Shown here piece after piece: positions 54,141 to 63,524 of a DNA stretch of 64,000 nt. Origin of the DNA: Flavobacterium johnsoniae (GTDB lineage Bacteria > Bacteroidota > Bacteroidia > Flavobacteriales > Flavobacteriaceae); the NCBI RefSeq assembly GCF_001879205.1, contig NZ_MLFK01000007.1, positions 682,001 to 746,000 of the forward strand, given 5' to 3'. Under the pieces are notes generated by a model. It was given only the letters and a program-made list of their open reading frames with translations, did no database searches and was not told the origin of the DNA. Both the position numbers and the translations under genes were made by a program. Every line of letters begins with the position of its first letter. The stretch's first letter is position 1.

Positions 54141-56441
54141 ATGAAAAACAAATTAGTCTTACTTTTTTTAGGATGTGCTGTTTTGGGTTACGCTCAAAAA
54201 AAGAGCACAAAAAGTACAGTAAAAATTAAACCTAAGTCGGAGTTTGTAGCAGAATTAATGTCAAAAATGACATTAGATGAGAAATTAGGACAGTTAAATT
54301 TACCAACATCAGGGGATATTACAACAGGTCAGGCAAACAGCTCAAATGTTGCAAAAAATATTGCTGAAGGAAGAGTAGGCGGTTTGTTCAACATAAAATC
54401 AGTACAAAAAATTAAAGAGGTACAAAAAATTGCTGTCGAAAAAAGCCGTTTAAAAATCCCATTGCTTTTTGGTATGGATGTTATTCACGGTTATGAGACA
54501 ACATTTCCAATTCCGTTAGGTTTATCTTGTACCTGGGATATGGCCTTAATTGAAAGAAGTGCGCAAATTGCGGCAAAAGAAGCAAGTGCGGACGGAATCA
54601 ACTGGACGTTTTCTCCAATGGTAGACGTTTCTCGTGATCCTCGCTGGGGAAGAGTTTCTGAAGGATCAGGAGAAGATCCGTATTTAGGAAGCCAGATTGC
54701 TAAAGCAATGGTAAACGGATACCAACAACACGATCTTTCAAAAAACAACTCAATCTTAGCTTGTGTAAAACACTTTGCATTGTATGGAGCACCAGAAGGT
54801 GGACGTGATTACAATACTGTCGATATGAGCCATATCAGAATGTTTAATGATTATTTCCCTCCTTATAAAGCAGCAGTTGATGCCGGGGTAGGTTCGGTAA
54901 TGGCTTCTTTCAATGAAATTGACGGAATTCCTGCTACAGGAAATAAATGGTTAATGACAGATGTTTTAAGAAAACAATGGGGCTTTAAAGGTTTTGTAGT
55001 AACTGACTTTACCGGAATTCCAGAAATGATCGAACATGGAATGGGTGATCTTCAAGCTGTTTCTGCTTTATCATTAAACGCAGGTGTTGAAATGGATATG
55101 GTTGGAGAAGGTTTCTTAACAACTTTAAAAAAATCTTTAGACGAGAAAAAAGTAACTATCGAAACAATCGACAATGCAGTTAAACTTATTTTAGAAGCTA
55201 AATATGATTTAGGATTATTCCAGGATCCATATAAATATTGTGACGAGAAAAGAGCTAAAACTGAAATCTTTACTGCAGACAGCAGAAAAGAAGCCCGCCA
55301 GATTGCAGCACAATCATTGGTATTGTTAAAAAATCAAAATCAATTGTTACCACTTAAAAAATCTGGAACAATTGGTTTAATCGGGCCATTAGCTGATGCT
55401 AAAGAAAATATGCCGGGAACTTGGAGTGTAGCTACTAAAATGGAAAATGCTGTTTCATTATTAGCAGGTATTAAAGAAGTTGCAGGAGCAGGAACAAAAG
55501 TTTTATATGCAAAAGGAAGTAATTTAGATTACGATGAAACTTTTGAAACTAATGCAACAATGTTTGGAAAAACGTTACACCGTGATGCACGTTCTAAAGA
55601 AGAATTATTAGCAGAAGCTTTAAAAGTTGCACAGCAATCTGATGTAATCGTTGCTGCACTGGGAGAATCTGCAGAAATGAGCGGAGAATCTAGCAGCCGT
55701 ACAAATTTAGAAATTCCACAAGCACAAAAAGATTTATTAAATGCGTTATTAAAAACAGGAAAACCAGTTGTTTTAGTATTGTTTGACGGTCGTCCATTAG
55801 TGATTACTGACGAAGAAAAAACAGTTCCTGCTATTCTAAATGCTTGGTTCGCCGGTACAGAAGCTGGTTATGCAATTGCTGATGTTTTATTTGGAGATGT
55901 AAATCCTTCTGGAAAATTAACATCTACTTTCCCAAGAAGCGTTGGACAGCTTCCAATTTATTATGCTCACAAAAATACAGGAAGACCACTTTCTAATTCT
56001 GAAGGAAAATTTGAGAAATTCAGATCAAACTATATTGACGAAAGAAATGAGCCTTTATTCCCATTCGGATTTGGTTTAAGCTACACTACTTTTGATTATT
56101 CAAACTTGAAAATTTCTTCTGATAAAATGAATTTCAGCGGAAAATTAAAAGTAACAGTAGATGTAACAAATACTGGAAACTTTGACGGAAAAGAAACAGT
56201 TCAATTATACATTAGAGATTTAGTTGGGTCAGTAACTAGACCAGTTAGAGAACTAAAAGGTTTCCAAAAAATAACACTTAAAAAAGGTGAAAAACAAACA
56301 GTGACTTTTGATATCACGGTTGAAGATTTAAAATTTTATAATTCTGATTTACAATTCGTAGCAGAACCTGGACAGTTTGATATTTTCGTTGGAGGAAATT
56401 CAACTGCCGACAAGAAAGTTAGTTTTGAGTTAACTAAATAG
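54141..56441 (+). CDS. GH3 family beta-glucosidase
   Basis: This 766-residue exported enzyme has the usual three parts: the TIM barrel (about 30-370) with the nucleophile Asp289 in VVTDFTG, the alpha/beta sandwich with probable acid/base Glu516 in AEMSGESSS, and a C-terminal fibronectin-III-like domain. It releases glucose from the non-reducing end. The pairing with a GH144-like enzyme resembles beta-1,2-glucan loci in Bacteroides and Chitinophaga, so sophoro-oligosaccharides are the likely substrate. Confidence 0.93.
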   Translation: MKNKLVLLFLGCAVLGYAQKKSTKSTVKIKPKSEFVAELMSKMTLDEKLGQLNLPTSGDITTGQANSSNVAKNIAEGRVGGLFNIKSVQKIKEVQKIAVEKSRLKIPLLFGMDVIHGYETTFPIPLGLSCTWDMALIERSAQIAAKEASADGINWTFSPMVDVSRDPRWGRVSEGSGEDPYLGSQIAKAMVNGYQQHDLSKNNSILACVKHFALYGAPEGGRDYNTVDMSHIRMFNDYFPPYKAAVDAGVGSVMASFNEIDGIPATGNKWLMTDVLRKQWGFKGFVVTDFTGIPEMIEHGMGDLQAVSALSLNAGVEMDMVGEGFLTTLKKSLDEKKVTIETIDNAVKLILEAKYDLGLFQDPYKYCDEKRAKTEIFTADSRKEARQIAAQSLVLLKNQNQLLPLKKSGTIGLIGPLADAKENMPGTWSVATKMENAVSLLAGIKEVAGAGTKVLYAKGSNLDYDETFETNATMFGKTLHRDARSKEELLAEALKVAQQSDVIVAALGESAEMSGESSSRTNLEIPQAQKDLLNALLKTGKPVVLVLFDGRPLVITDEEKTVPAILNAWFAGTEAGYAIADVLFGDVNPSGKLTSTFPRSVGQLPIYYAHKNTGRPLSNSEGKFEKFRSNYIDERNEPLFPFGFGLSYTTFDYSNLKISSDKMNFSGKLKVTVDVTNTGNFDGKETVQLYIRDLVGSVTRPVRELKGFQKITLKKGEKQTVTFDITVEDLKFYNSDLQFVAEPGQFDIFVGGNSTADKKVSFELTK

Positions 56442-56460
56442 TTGGTTTATTGATTAGTAA

Positions 56461-56496
56461 AGAGCCCTTCGTTTGGTTGACGGAGGGCTTTTTCAT
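56461..56496 (+). terminator. Terminator after the GH3 gene
   Basis: AGCCCTTCG/CGGAGGGCT (one G-U pair) is followed by five T residues, 20 bases after the stop. Confidence 0.8.
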
Positions 56497-56532
56497 AAAA
56501 GAACATTTTTTATAAATTATAATTTTAAAATA

Positions 56533-57318
56533 ATGAACACTACTAAAAGACTCAGAATATCACTTTTTTTAACCCTAACAATAGCTTTTCAATCGTGCTC
56601 GGTAAAAGAGAATGCAATAGTAGCACATCGCGGTGCATGGAAGAAAAATAATCTTCCTGAAAACTCTATAGCATCTTTAAGGCATGCAATTGATTTAAAA
56701 CTTCCCGGTTCAGAATTTGACGTTTGGAGAACAGCTGATGATTCGCTTGTAATTAATCATGATGCGCATTATAATAAACTACTTATTGAAGAAACCAATT
56801 ATGCTGATTTAATAAAGTTTAAACTTTCTAATGGAGAAAAACTTCCAACCTTACACGAATATATTACTGAGGGTAAGCAAAACAACAAACACACACTTTT
56901 AGTCTGTGAAATAAAACCTTCGGAAATCAGTAAAGAAAGAGGAAAAAAAACGGCATTAATGTCGGTTGAAACAATTAAAAAACTAAAAGCAGATAAAAAT
57001 ACCTGCTACATAAGTTTTGATTACGAAATTCTAAAACAAATTAGAGCAGTTGATCCAAAAACGGTTTTACAATACCTAGAAGGAAATAAATCTCCCAAAG
57101 AAGTAAAAGCGGACAATATTAATGGCGTTGATTATCATTATTCATTCTTTAAAAAACATCCGGAATGGATTAAAGAAGCAAAAGAGAATAACATTATTCT
57201 AAATGCCTGGACAGTTAATGAAGCTGCTGATATGGATTGGATTATTGATCATAAATTCAATTATATCACCACAAATGAACCAGAGTTATTAAAGGAAAGA
57301 TTAAAAGTGAAAAAATAA
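56533..57318 (+). CDS. Glycerophosphodiester phosphodiesterase family lipoprotein
   Basis: This is a 261-residue protein from the ATG at 56533; the frame is open further upstream but the lipoprotein signal (LTIAFQSCS) fixes this start. The motifs VAHRGAW (with the His-Arg pair), ENSIASLRHAID, SEFDVWRTADD, NHDAHYNK and NAWTVNE are those of GDPD enzymes, metal-dependent diesterases that release glycerol phosphate. Placed in a glucan locus, it could remove phosphoglycerol groups from osmoregulated periplasmic glucans; that link is inference. Confidence 0.85.
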   Translation: MNTTKRLRISLFLTLTIAFQSCSVKENAIVAHRGAWKKNNLPENSIASLRHAIDLKLPGSEFDVWRTADDSLVINHDAHYNKLLIEETNYADLIKFKLSNGEKLPTLHEYITEGKQNNKHTLLVCEIKPSEISKERGKKTALMSVETIKKLKADKNTCYISFDYEILKQIRAVDPKTVLQYLEGNKSPKEVKADNINGVDYHYSFFKKHPEWIKEAKENNIILNAWTVNEAADMDWIIDHKFNYITTNEPELLKERLKVKK

Positions 57319-57349
57319 TCTTTTAAGCTTTGCAAATACAAAAATAAAC

Positions 57350-59269
57350 ATGAAAAGAGTATATAGACTGTTGACATTGCCAATTTTATTTGTGATACTT
57401 TTCAATCACAATCTTTTGGCACAAAATTTAGGAAAAACCGAATGGTTTGATCCTGCTAAACCAGCCACGACATTTTGTAACCCAATTAACATTGGATATA
57501 ATTACACAACCCATAATCATAACGGAATCACTGAATCGCGCCGTTCAAGCGCAGATCCGGTAATTATTACCTATAAAGGCGAATATTATTTATTTGCGAC
57601 CAATCAGGCAGGATTTTTTTGGAGTAAAGATATGTCAGACTGGAATTTTGTTTACGGAAGCTTTCAAAGACAGCCGGGTGATGATGACCAATGCGCACCT
57701 GCTGCGTGGGTTGTAAATGATACTTTGTTTTACGTAGGGTCAACCTGGAAAAGAGACCATCCAATCTGGAAAACAGCCGATCCTAAATCTGGGAGATGGA
57801 CACGTCATGTAGACAAAGCAATGCTGCCAACATGGGATCCTGCGATCTTTCAGGATGATGATAAAAAAGTTTATATGTATTATGGCTCAAGCGGGAAACT
57901 GCCTCTTGTGGGAGTTGAGGTTGACTACAATACATGGCTTCCAAAAGGAAATCAGGCCGATTATGCTCAATTATATAAAGCAACCGAAGTAGAAGATATT
58001 CAGCGTCCTTATGGCCAGATAAAAGAAGTTGCCATCTTAGATCCGGCAAATCATGGCTGGGAGCGTTTTGGACCAAATAATGACATGGAACCGGCACCTT
58101 GGGGTAATTTTATCGAAGGAGCATGGATGACGAAACATAACGGAAAGTATTATATGCAATATGGTGCACCAGCAACAGAATTTAAAGGTTACGCAAACGG
58201 TGTTCATGTTGGAGATAATCCGCTGGGGCCATTTACCTATCAGAAACATAATCCAATGTCTTATAAACCAGGCGGATTTGTAATAGGAGCCGGACACGGA
58301 AATACATTTGCAGATAATTACGGAAATTATTGGAATACCGGAACTTGTAAAATTTCTATTAAAGACCGTTTTGAGCGTCGTATAGATATGTTTCCTGCAG
58401 GATTTGATAAAGATGATGTAATGTATTCGATTACTTCTTATGGAGATTTTCCAATTGTACTGCCAACTCAGGAACGTGATCAGACAAAAGGTGCTTCATC
58501 AGGCTGGATGCTCCTTTCGTATAAAAAACCGGTAACCGTTTCTTCTTCTGAAGATTGTATGGAAGTAGAAACTCACCGAATGGATAACGGCGGCAAAAAA
58601 GTGTATGAGAAATTCTGTTACGGTGCCGAAAATTTAACCGATGAAAACATTCAAACCTATTGGTCTGCCAAAACCAGCAATCCGGGAGAATGGCTTCAAA
58701 TGGATTTAGGCCGACAAATGGAAATCAAAGCACTGCAGATAAATTATGCTGATCATAAAGCAACTCAGTTTAATAAAGCGATGGATATTTATTACCAATA
58801 TAAAATCTTTATGTCTGATGATGCAAAAAACTGGACTTTAGTAATAGATAAATCTAAAAACGATAAAGATGTACCACATGATTATGTAGAATTAACAAAA
58901 TCAATTAAAGCGCGATATATCAAAATGGAAAACATTCACAATGCCTCTGGATTGTTTGCCATTTCAGATTTCAGGGTTTTTGGAAACGGGTTATTAGAAA
59001 AACCAAAAGCGATTAATTCGTTTAAAGTAGATCGAAATAAAGCGGATTCAAGAAATGCCATGATTTCCTGGAAAAAACAAAATGATGCAGTAGGTTATAC
59101 GATTTACTACGGAATCGCTCCTGATAAATTGTACAATAATATTATGGTGTACGGAGAGAATTCGTATGACTTTAGAGGCCTGGATAAAGGAACAAAGTAT
59201 TATTTTACAATTGAACCTTTTAATGAAAACGGCATTGGCACAAAAAATAAGATTATCGAAGTAAAATAG
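57350..59269 (+). CDS. GH43-like protein with discoidin and fibronectin-III domains
   Basis: This is a 639-residue exported protein. The five-bladed propeller covers about residues 60-390 with a GH43-type acidic triad: Asp69 in SSADPVII, an Asp in TWDPAIF, and a Glu in IEGAWMTKHNGKYYM. A discoidin-like (F5/8C) carbohydrate-binding domain (about 410-545, ENIQTYWSAKTSNPGEWLQMDLG) and a fibronectin-III domain (about 555-639) follow. The exact sugar is unknown; many relatives act on arabinose-, xylose- or galactose-containing glycans, which do not fit the rest of the locus. Confidence 0.85.
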   Translation: MKRVYRLLTLPILFVILFNHNLLAQNLGKTEWFDPAKPATTFCNPINIGYNYTTHNHNGITESRRSSADPVIITYKGEYYLFATNQAGFFWSKDMSDWNFVYGSFQRQPGDDDQCAPAAWVVNDTLFYVGSTWKRDHPIWKTADPKSGRWTRHVDKAMLPTWDPAIFQDDDKKVYMYYGSSGKLPLVGVEVDYNTWLPKGNQADYAQLYKATEVEDIQRPYGQIKEVAILDPANHGWERFGPNNDMEPAPWGNFIEGAWMTKHNGKYYMQYGAPATEFKGYANGVHVGDNPLGPFTYQKHNPMSYKPGGFVIGAGHGNTFADNYGNYWNTGTCKISIKDRFERRIDMFPAGFDKDDVMYSITSYGDFPIVLPTQERDQTKGASSGWMLLSYKKPVTVSSSEDCMEVETHRMDNGGKKVYEKFCYGAENLTDENIQTYWSAKTSNPGEWLQMDLGRQMEIKALQINYADHKATQFNKAMDIYYQYKIFMSDDAKNWTLVIDKSKNDKDVPHDYVELTKSIKARYIKMENIHNASGLFAISDFRVFGNGLLEKPKAINSFKVDRNKADSRNAMISWKKQNDAVGYTIYYGIAPDKLYNNIMVYGENSYDFRGLDKGTKYYFTIEPFNENGIGTKNKIIEVK

Positions 59270-59290
59270 TTTTATTTTATTAAAATGATA

Positions 59291-59337
59291 AAAACTCCAA
59301 TTATAAATCATAAGGTTGTAATTGGAGTTTTTTTTTG
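59291..59337 (+). terminator. Terminator closing the glucan locus
   Basis: AAACTCCAATTA/TAATTGGAGTTT is a perfect 12-base stem followed by nine or more T residues. Confidence 0.88.
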
Positions 59338-59435
59338 AGAAAAGGCTGCAAAAAAACTCTGACAGTTCTATAGAATTTTTGTTTCTTTGTAAGATACCAA
59401 AAATTGGAGTGTAACCCCAAAACGCTATAAAAACT

Positions 59436-60827
59436 ATGAAAAAAACGATTCTTTTAACTGCTTTAGTTATAAACGGATTGACATTGTTTGCGCAGTCAAA
59501 TGATGAAAAAAACATTAAATTATTTTACAAAAAAGCTTTAACCGAGGCCAAATGCTATTCTTGGTTAGAATATTTATCAAATGATATTGGAAGTCGTTTA
59601 TCTGGATCAAAAGGAGCAGCAGAAGCAGTAGATTATACAAAAAGACAATTAGAAAATCTTGGTCTTGATAAAGTGTATTTACAAGAAGTGATGGTACCTC
59701 ATTGGGTTAGAGGAGAAAAAGAAACCGCATACATCTTAGATGGGAAAGTAAAAACTACTGTACCAATCTGCGCTTTAGGCGGATCTGTTGCAACTCCAAA
59801 AACGGGACTTACAGCAGAAATAATCGAAGTACAGGGAATCAAAGAATTGGGCGAACTTGGAGCTGATAAAGTAAAGGGAAAAATTGTTTTTTACAACAGA
59901 CCAATGAATCCTGAAAATATCGAAACATTTACCTCTTACGGAGCTTGTGTAGATCAAAGATATGCCGGTGCAAAAGAAGCGGCAAAGCTTGGAGCGGTAG
60001 GAACAATTGTTCGTTCTATGAATTTACGTTTAGACGATTTTCCTCATACAGGAGCGCAAAGTTATGGTGATCTTCCAAAAGAACAATACATTCCAACTGC
60101 AGCAATCAGTACAAATGGGGCAGAATTATTAAGTAAATCTTTAAAAGTAAATCCTGCTTTAAAATTTTATTTTAAACAATCTTGCGAAACGCTTCCGGAT
60201 GTATTATCTCATAATGTAATTGGAGAATTAACAGGAACAGTAAACCCTGACAACATTATGGTTGTGGGCGGACACTTAGATTCTTGGGATTTGGCAGATG
60301 GTTCTCATGATGATGGAGCAGGAGTGGTGCAAAGTATGGAAGTTATCCGCATACTTAAAAACTTAAATTATAAACCAAAAAACACCATTCGTGTAGTTTT
60401 GTTTATGAATGAAGAGAACGGTGGAAAAGGCGGTGCAAAATATGAAGAAGTTTCAAAACAAAAGAAGGAGAACCATATTTTTGCTTTAGAAAGCGATTCA
60501 GGCGGATTTAGTCCTAGAGGATTTTCTATTGAAGCTGATGATGCTAACCTGAAAAAGATTCAAGGATACAAAGATTTTTTTGAGCCTTATTTAGTACACA
60601 GTTTTACAATTGGGCATGCAGGATCAGATATTAGTCATTTAACGTCTAAAGCGATTGTAAAAGCAGGTTTAAAACCAGATTCACAACGCTATTTCGATTA
60701 TCATCACGCAGCAAATGATAAATTTGATGCGATCAATAAAAGAGAATTAGAACTTGGTGCCGCTACAATGGCATCACTAATGTATTTGATTGATCAAAAT
60801 GGAATTGTGCTTCCAACAGCAAATTAA
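59436..60827 (+). CDS. M28 family metallopeptidase
   Basis: This 463-residue protein has a signal peptide (MKKTILLTALVINGLTLFAQ), a PA-like insert (about 110-250) and a di-zinc peptidase core: VVGGHLDSWD, GSHDDGAGV, FMNEENGGKG, ALESDSGG and YHHAANDKFD. It should cut N-terminal residues from peptides in the periplasm or outside the cell. It has its own gap and terminator and seems unrelated to the sugar locus. Confidence 0.92.
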   Translation: MKKTILLTALVINGLTLFAQSNDEKNIKLFYKKALTEAKCYSWLEYLSNDIGSRLSGSKGAAEAVDYTKRQLENLGLDKVYLQEVMVPHWVRGEKETAYILDGKVKTTVPICALGGSVATPKTGLTAEIIEVQGIKELGELGADKVKGKIVFYNRPMNPENIETFTSYGACVDQRYAGAKEAAKLGAVGTIVRSMNLRLDDFPHTGAQSYGDLPKEQYIPTAAISTNGAELLSKSLKVNPALKFYFKQSCETLPDVLSHNVIGELTGTVNPDNIMVVGGHLDSWDLADGSHDDGAGVVQSMEVIRILKNLNYKPKNTIRVVLFMNEENGGKGGAKYEEVSKQKKENHIFALESDSGGFSPRGFSIEADDANLKKIQGYKDFFEPYLVHSFTIGHAGSDISHLTSKAIVKAGLKPDSQRYFDYHHAANDKFDAINKRELELGAATMASLMYLIDQNGIVLPTAN

Positions 60828-60850
60828 AATGCTGCAATTATAAAAAGTCA

Positions 60851-60882
60851 AAAGCGGTAAGTGTAAACTTGCCGCTTTTTTG
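60851..60882 (+). terminator. Terminator after the M28 peptidase gene
   Basis: AAAGCGGTAAG/CTTGCCGCTTT (one G-U pair) is followed by a T-run and lies between convergent units. Confidence 0.8.
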
Positions 60883-60956
60883 TTTTATTTAATCCCCTGA
60901 TGAATTGAATTGTGCAAGTATTCGTAGCAACGATTTATATTTGAACATCTCAAAAA

Positions 60957-61262
60957 TTAAAATTTCATCACAATCAAATAATATAAAAACGTAATTGGAG
61001 TATTAGAAAGCAGTAATAATATTTTGAAGGCAATATCTCGTCGTTGTTCGGGCAGATGAATAAATCGGTCTGTTAAATGCACAAACATAATTGTATTTAA
61101 AATTAAAAGTGATGCTGCAAAAGGCCACGCAATGACCAGGACATTTGCATTTTGATTGAAACCAATGTACAGTACAAACAAAATAGTACTTATAATAAAG
61201 GTCGCAATTGCAAGTTCAAAAGACTGTTTTTCTTCAAAACGTTTGTTACTAATAGTTTTCAT
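60957..61262 (-). CDS. Small three-helix membrane protein
   Basis: This 101-residue protein has three hydrophobic segments (about 17-37, 42-62 and 80-99). No family is recognised. Its start codon is five bases from the stop of the Coq4-like gene upstream, so the two are probably co-transcribed. Confidence 0.65.
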   Translation of the reverse strand: MKTISNKRFEEKQSFELAIATFIISTILFVLYIGFNQNANVLVIAWPFAASLLILNTIMFVHLTDRFIHLPEQRRDIAFKILLLLSNTPITFLYYLIVMKF

Positions 61263-61267
61263 GATTT

Positions 61268-61753
61268 TTAAATTTTAAAAGATTGCTGAATAGATTCAAT
61301 TGGCGTAAATAGCATTTTAGAAAAATCGAGATAATAAAACGGAAGCGCCCGCTTGCCTCTTTTAAATTGCTGTATAAAATAACGGAGTTTTTTGGGGTAA
61401 AATAATGTTCCGGATAAAATAACCATAAACAAATACAAGCTTTTCTTGCCGTTTCCTAAAAGATAATACTGCATTCCTATTTCCTCATAAACAGAAATTC
61501 CGGTATTAGTTAAGACATGAATAATATCATGATCTTCCAGTTTTTCCTGAATATCAAAATGATTTTTAAAAAGAAAAGTTCCTAAACCAAACCCTAAACT
61601 ATTTTCAGGATAGTGTAATAACTCAGATTTGTTGACTTCCCACGGTTCACTTTTCTTAAAATATTTTTGATAAGGCTTTTTTGTGCATTCGTACAATCTT
61701 TCAATTAAATAATCTCTCATAGTTTGGCTAGTTAAAAGTTCTTTGAAATTCAA
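61268..61753 (-). CDS. Coq4-like protein
   Basis: This is a 161-residue protein. The segment DHDIIHVLTNTGISVYEE gives HDx2Hx11E (His75, Asp76, His79, Glu91), the metal-binding signature of the Coq4 family, which acts in ubiquinone synthesis in eukaryotes and proteobacteria. Flavobacteria use menaquinone, so the role here is probably different. It is paired with a small membrane protein. The start is uncertain: TTG at 61753, or the ATG at residue 12. Confidence 0.75.
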   Translation of the reverse strand: MNFKELLTSQTMRDYLIERLYECTKKPYQKYFKKSEPWEVNKSELLHYPENSLGFGLGTFLFKNHFDIQEKLEDHDIIHVLTNTGISVYEEIGMQYYLLGNGKKSLYLFMVILSGTLFYPKKLRYFIQQFKRGKRALPFYYLDFSKMLFTPIESIQQSFKI

Positions 61754-61809
61754 AGTAAAATGATAAAGAAAAAAGCCAATTGGTTTGTAAATTAGCTTTT
61801 TACTGATTT

Positions 61810-62490
61810 TTAATAATTGTCTACTACAGTTACGAGTAAGTCAGAATCGGCAAGGTCAGAGGGAGCAACCACTTTTTCATTCAGCGGAACATTATTACCA
61901 TATCTTTCCTTTATTATTTTTTGAACTCTTGGATCTTCTAAATTAAATTCTTTCAATTCTCTTAGTTTTGATAATTCAATTCCGGCCGCATTTTTATAGA
62001 TTTTCCAAACCAATTCGGAGCAATAGATTTTAGTATCCGTCCACTCAAAATAGGCGTCATAATCTTTTCCATCAAATTGCTGACTGTAATCTTTCATTTT
62101 TTGAAGAACAACGGGCGTTAAAATAGCAGCAGCATTTTTTAATCGTTTCACAACATATTTATTGTCTTTTCCATGCTTAATCCATTCATCAATCGGTGTA
62201 AGTTTTACGGGTTGTACAGCTTCAAAAACAAACCAATTTCCGTTTATGTTGTAAACAATGCCGCAATGAGAAAACTTAGAATTAGTGGCAATTTTAACCG
62301 CTTCGCATTGAGCTGATTGTGAGGTTTGTAATATGATGTCTCCATCCTGAAATTTACTTAAAGCAGTCGTTTGTTCCTTTTTTGTTTTGTTAAATGGATT
62401 ATTCGGAAAAACTTTCACTGCCACAAATAAAGCAAGCCCAAAACTTAGCGCGAATGTGATGATGAGAAAAAGATATTTTTGTTTTTTCAT
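61810..62490 (-). CDS. YiiX/NlpC-P60-like cysteine hydrolase
   Basis: This is a 226-residue protein from the ATG at 62490; an upstream TTG would only add six residues. It has one N-terminal transmembrane or signal helix (YLFLIITFALSFGLALFVAV). The permuted NlpC/P60 core is seen in FQDGDIILQTS, FSHCGIVYNI (with the Cys), FEAV and YCSELVWKIY. Members act on peptidoglycan or lipids at the cell envelope. It stands between small envelope genes. Confidence 0.82.
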   Translation of the reverse strand: MKKQKYLFLIITFALSFGLALFVAVKVFPNNPFNKTKKEQTTALSKFQDGDIILQTSQSAQCEAVKIATNSKFSHCGIVYNINGNWFVFEAVQPVKLTPIDEWIKHGKDNKYVVKRLKNAAAILTPVVLQKMKDYSQQFDGKDYDAYFEWTDTKIYCSELVWKIYKNAAGIELSKLRELKEFNLEDPRVQKIIKERYGNNVPLNEKVVAPSDLADSDLLVTVVDNY

Positions 62491-62599
62491 AATTTGTTCA
62501 GATATCAAGTAAAGTACTTTGAGTTACAAAGTAAATAATAAAAAAAATAGTTACCAAATAAATGATAACTATTTTAAAAATATATTTTTGAAATATGAC

Positions 62600-63505
62600 T
62601 TAGATTCTAAAAATACCTCCAACAGCAATAATTCGCTGGAAGAAGAAAAAGTCTTGTGAAGCCCTGTCATCATTGCTGACACTTGTTCTAATATCCTGCA
62701 TATTGATATAACCTCCTTTTAACTCTCCCTGAACGTAGAAGTGTTTGAAAAAAGTAACATTGATACCAGCTTTTGCCGAAACACCGTAGCCAGAAACATG
62801 AAAATCATCATGACGCTCTTTGCCTAAAAGTGTTGTATTGGTCTTAGGATATAAAATCCCTGCTCCAAGACCTTCAGTTAAGTTAATCTGAACTTTATCG
62901 ATATTAGGAAGACTAAATAGTTTCGAAATATCATCAAATCTTGAAACTTCAGTATTAATGTAGTTTAAACCATCTGTGTGTTCGTACATTAAAAAAGCAG
63001 GAGGATATCCCTGAGCAGTACCTTTATCATAACCACCTTCTTTAGCGCCATATAGAGACATATCTACAGGAGTGTTATTGTAGTCACCATTGTAAAAAGA
63101 TCCAGCTTGATCAGCTGGTAAATTAATATAACCATTAACATTAGCTGTCTGATTTTGGCTCATTACATACTTCATGTGGTCAACACCAATGGTAACACTG
63201 TAATGATCACTGATAAAGTAGCCAAGTCTTAAATTGGTCTGTGGAATTGTCATGTTTGCAGGATTGATGTAATCAACATGCCATCCTTTTGGTTTATCAT
63301 GAGCTGCCATGTTATTAACAGTAAAGTTATAATCTTTACCTCTAAAATTCACATCAGATTTTGAGTAACTTTCTCTATTTCCGCCCCACATCACAAAGAA
63401 TTTTCCTTTATTATGAGCAGTGTATTTTTGTACTGGGATTTCTTCCTGAGCAAAAGTGTTTAATGAAACACAAGCCAGAAAGAAAAATAAAATTTTTGTT
63501 TTCAA
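62600..63505 (-). CDS. Outer-membrane beta-barrel protein of unknown function
   Basis: This 301-residue protein has a signal peptide (LFFFLACVSLNTFAQ) and alternating aromatic beta strands to an aromatic-rich end (FFFFQRIIAVGGIFRI). The start is a TTG at 63505, chosen because KTKILFFF directly after it forms the signal peptide and no ATG is near. I recognise no named family. It lies 19 bases downstream of kdsA, possibly in the same transcript. Confidence 0.72.
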   Translation of the reverse strand: MKTKILFFFLACVSLNTFAQEEIPVQKYTAHNKGKFFVMWGGNRESYSKSDVNFRGKDYNFTVNNMAAHDKPKGWHVDYINPANMTIPQTNLRLGYFISDHYSVTIGVDHMKYVMSQNQTANVNGYINLPADQAGSFYNGDYNNTPVDMSLYGAKEGGYDKGTAQGYPPAFLMYEHTDGLNYINTEVSRFDDISKLFSLPNIDKVQINLTEGLGAGILYPKTNTTLLGKERHDDFHVSGYGVSAKAGINVTFFKHFYVQGELKGGYINMQDIRTSVSNDDRASQDFFFFQRIIAVGGIFRI

Positions 63506-63524
63506 AGAACTTAAGTATTATAAA

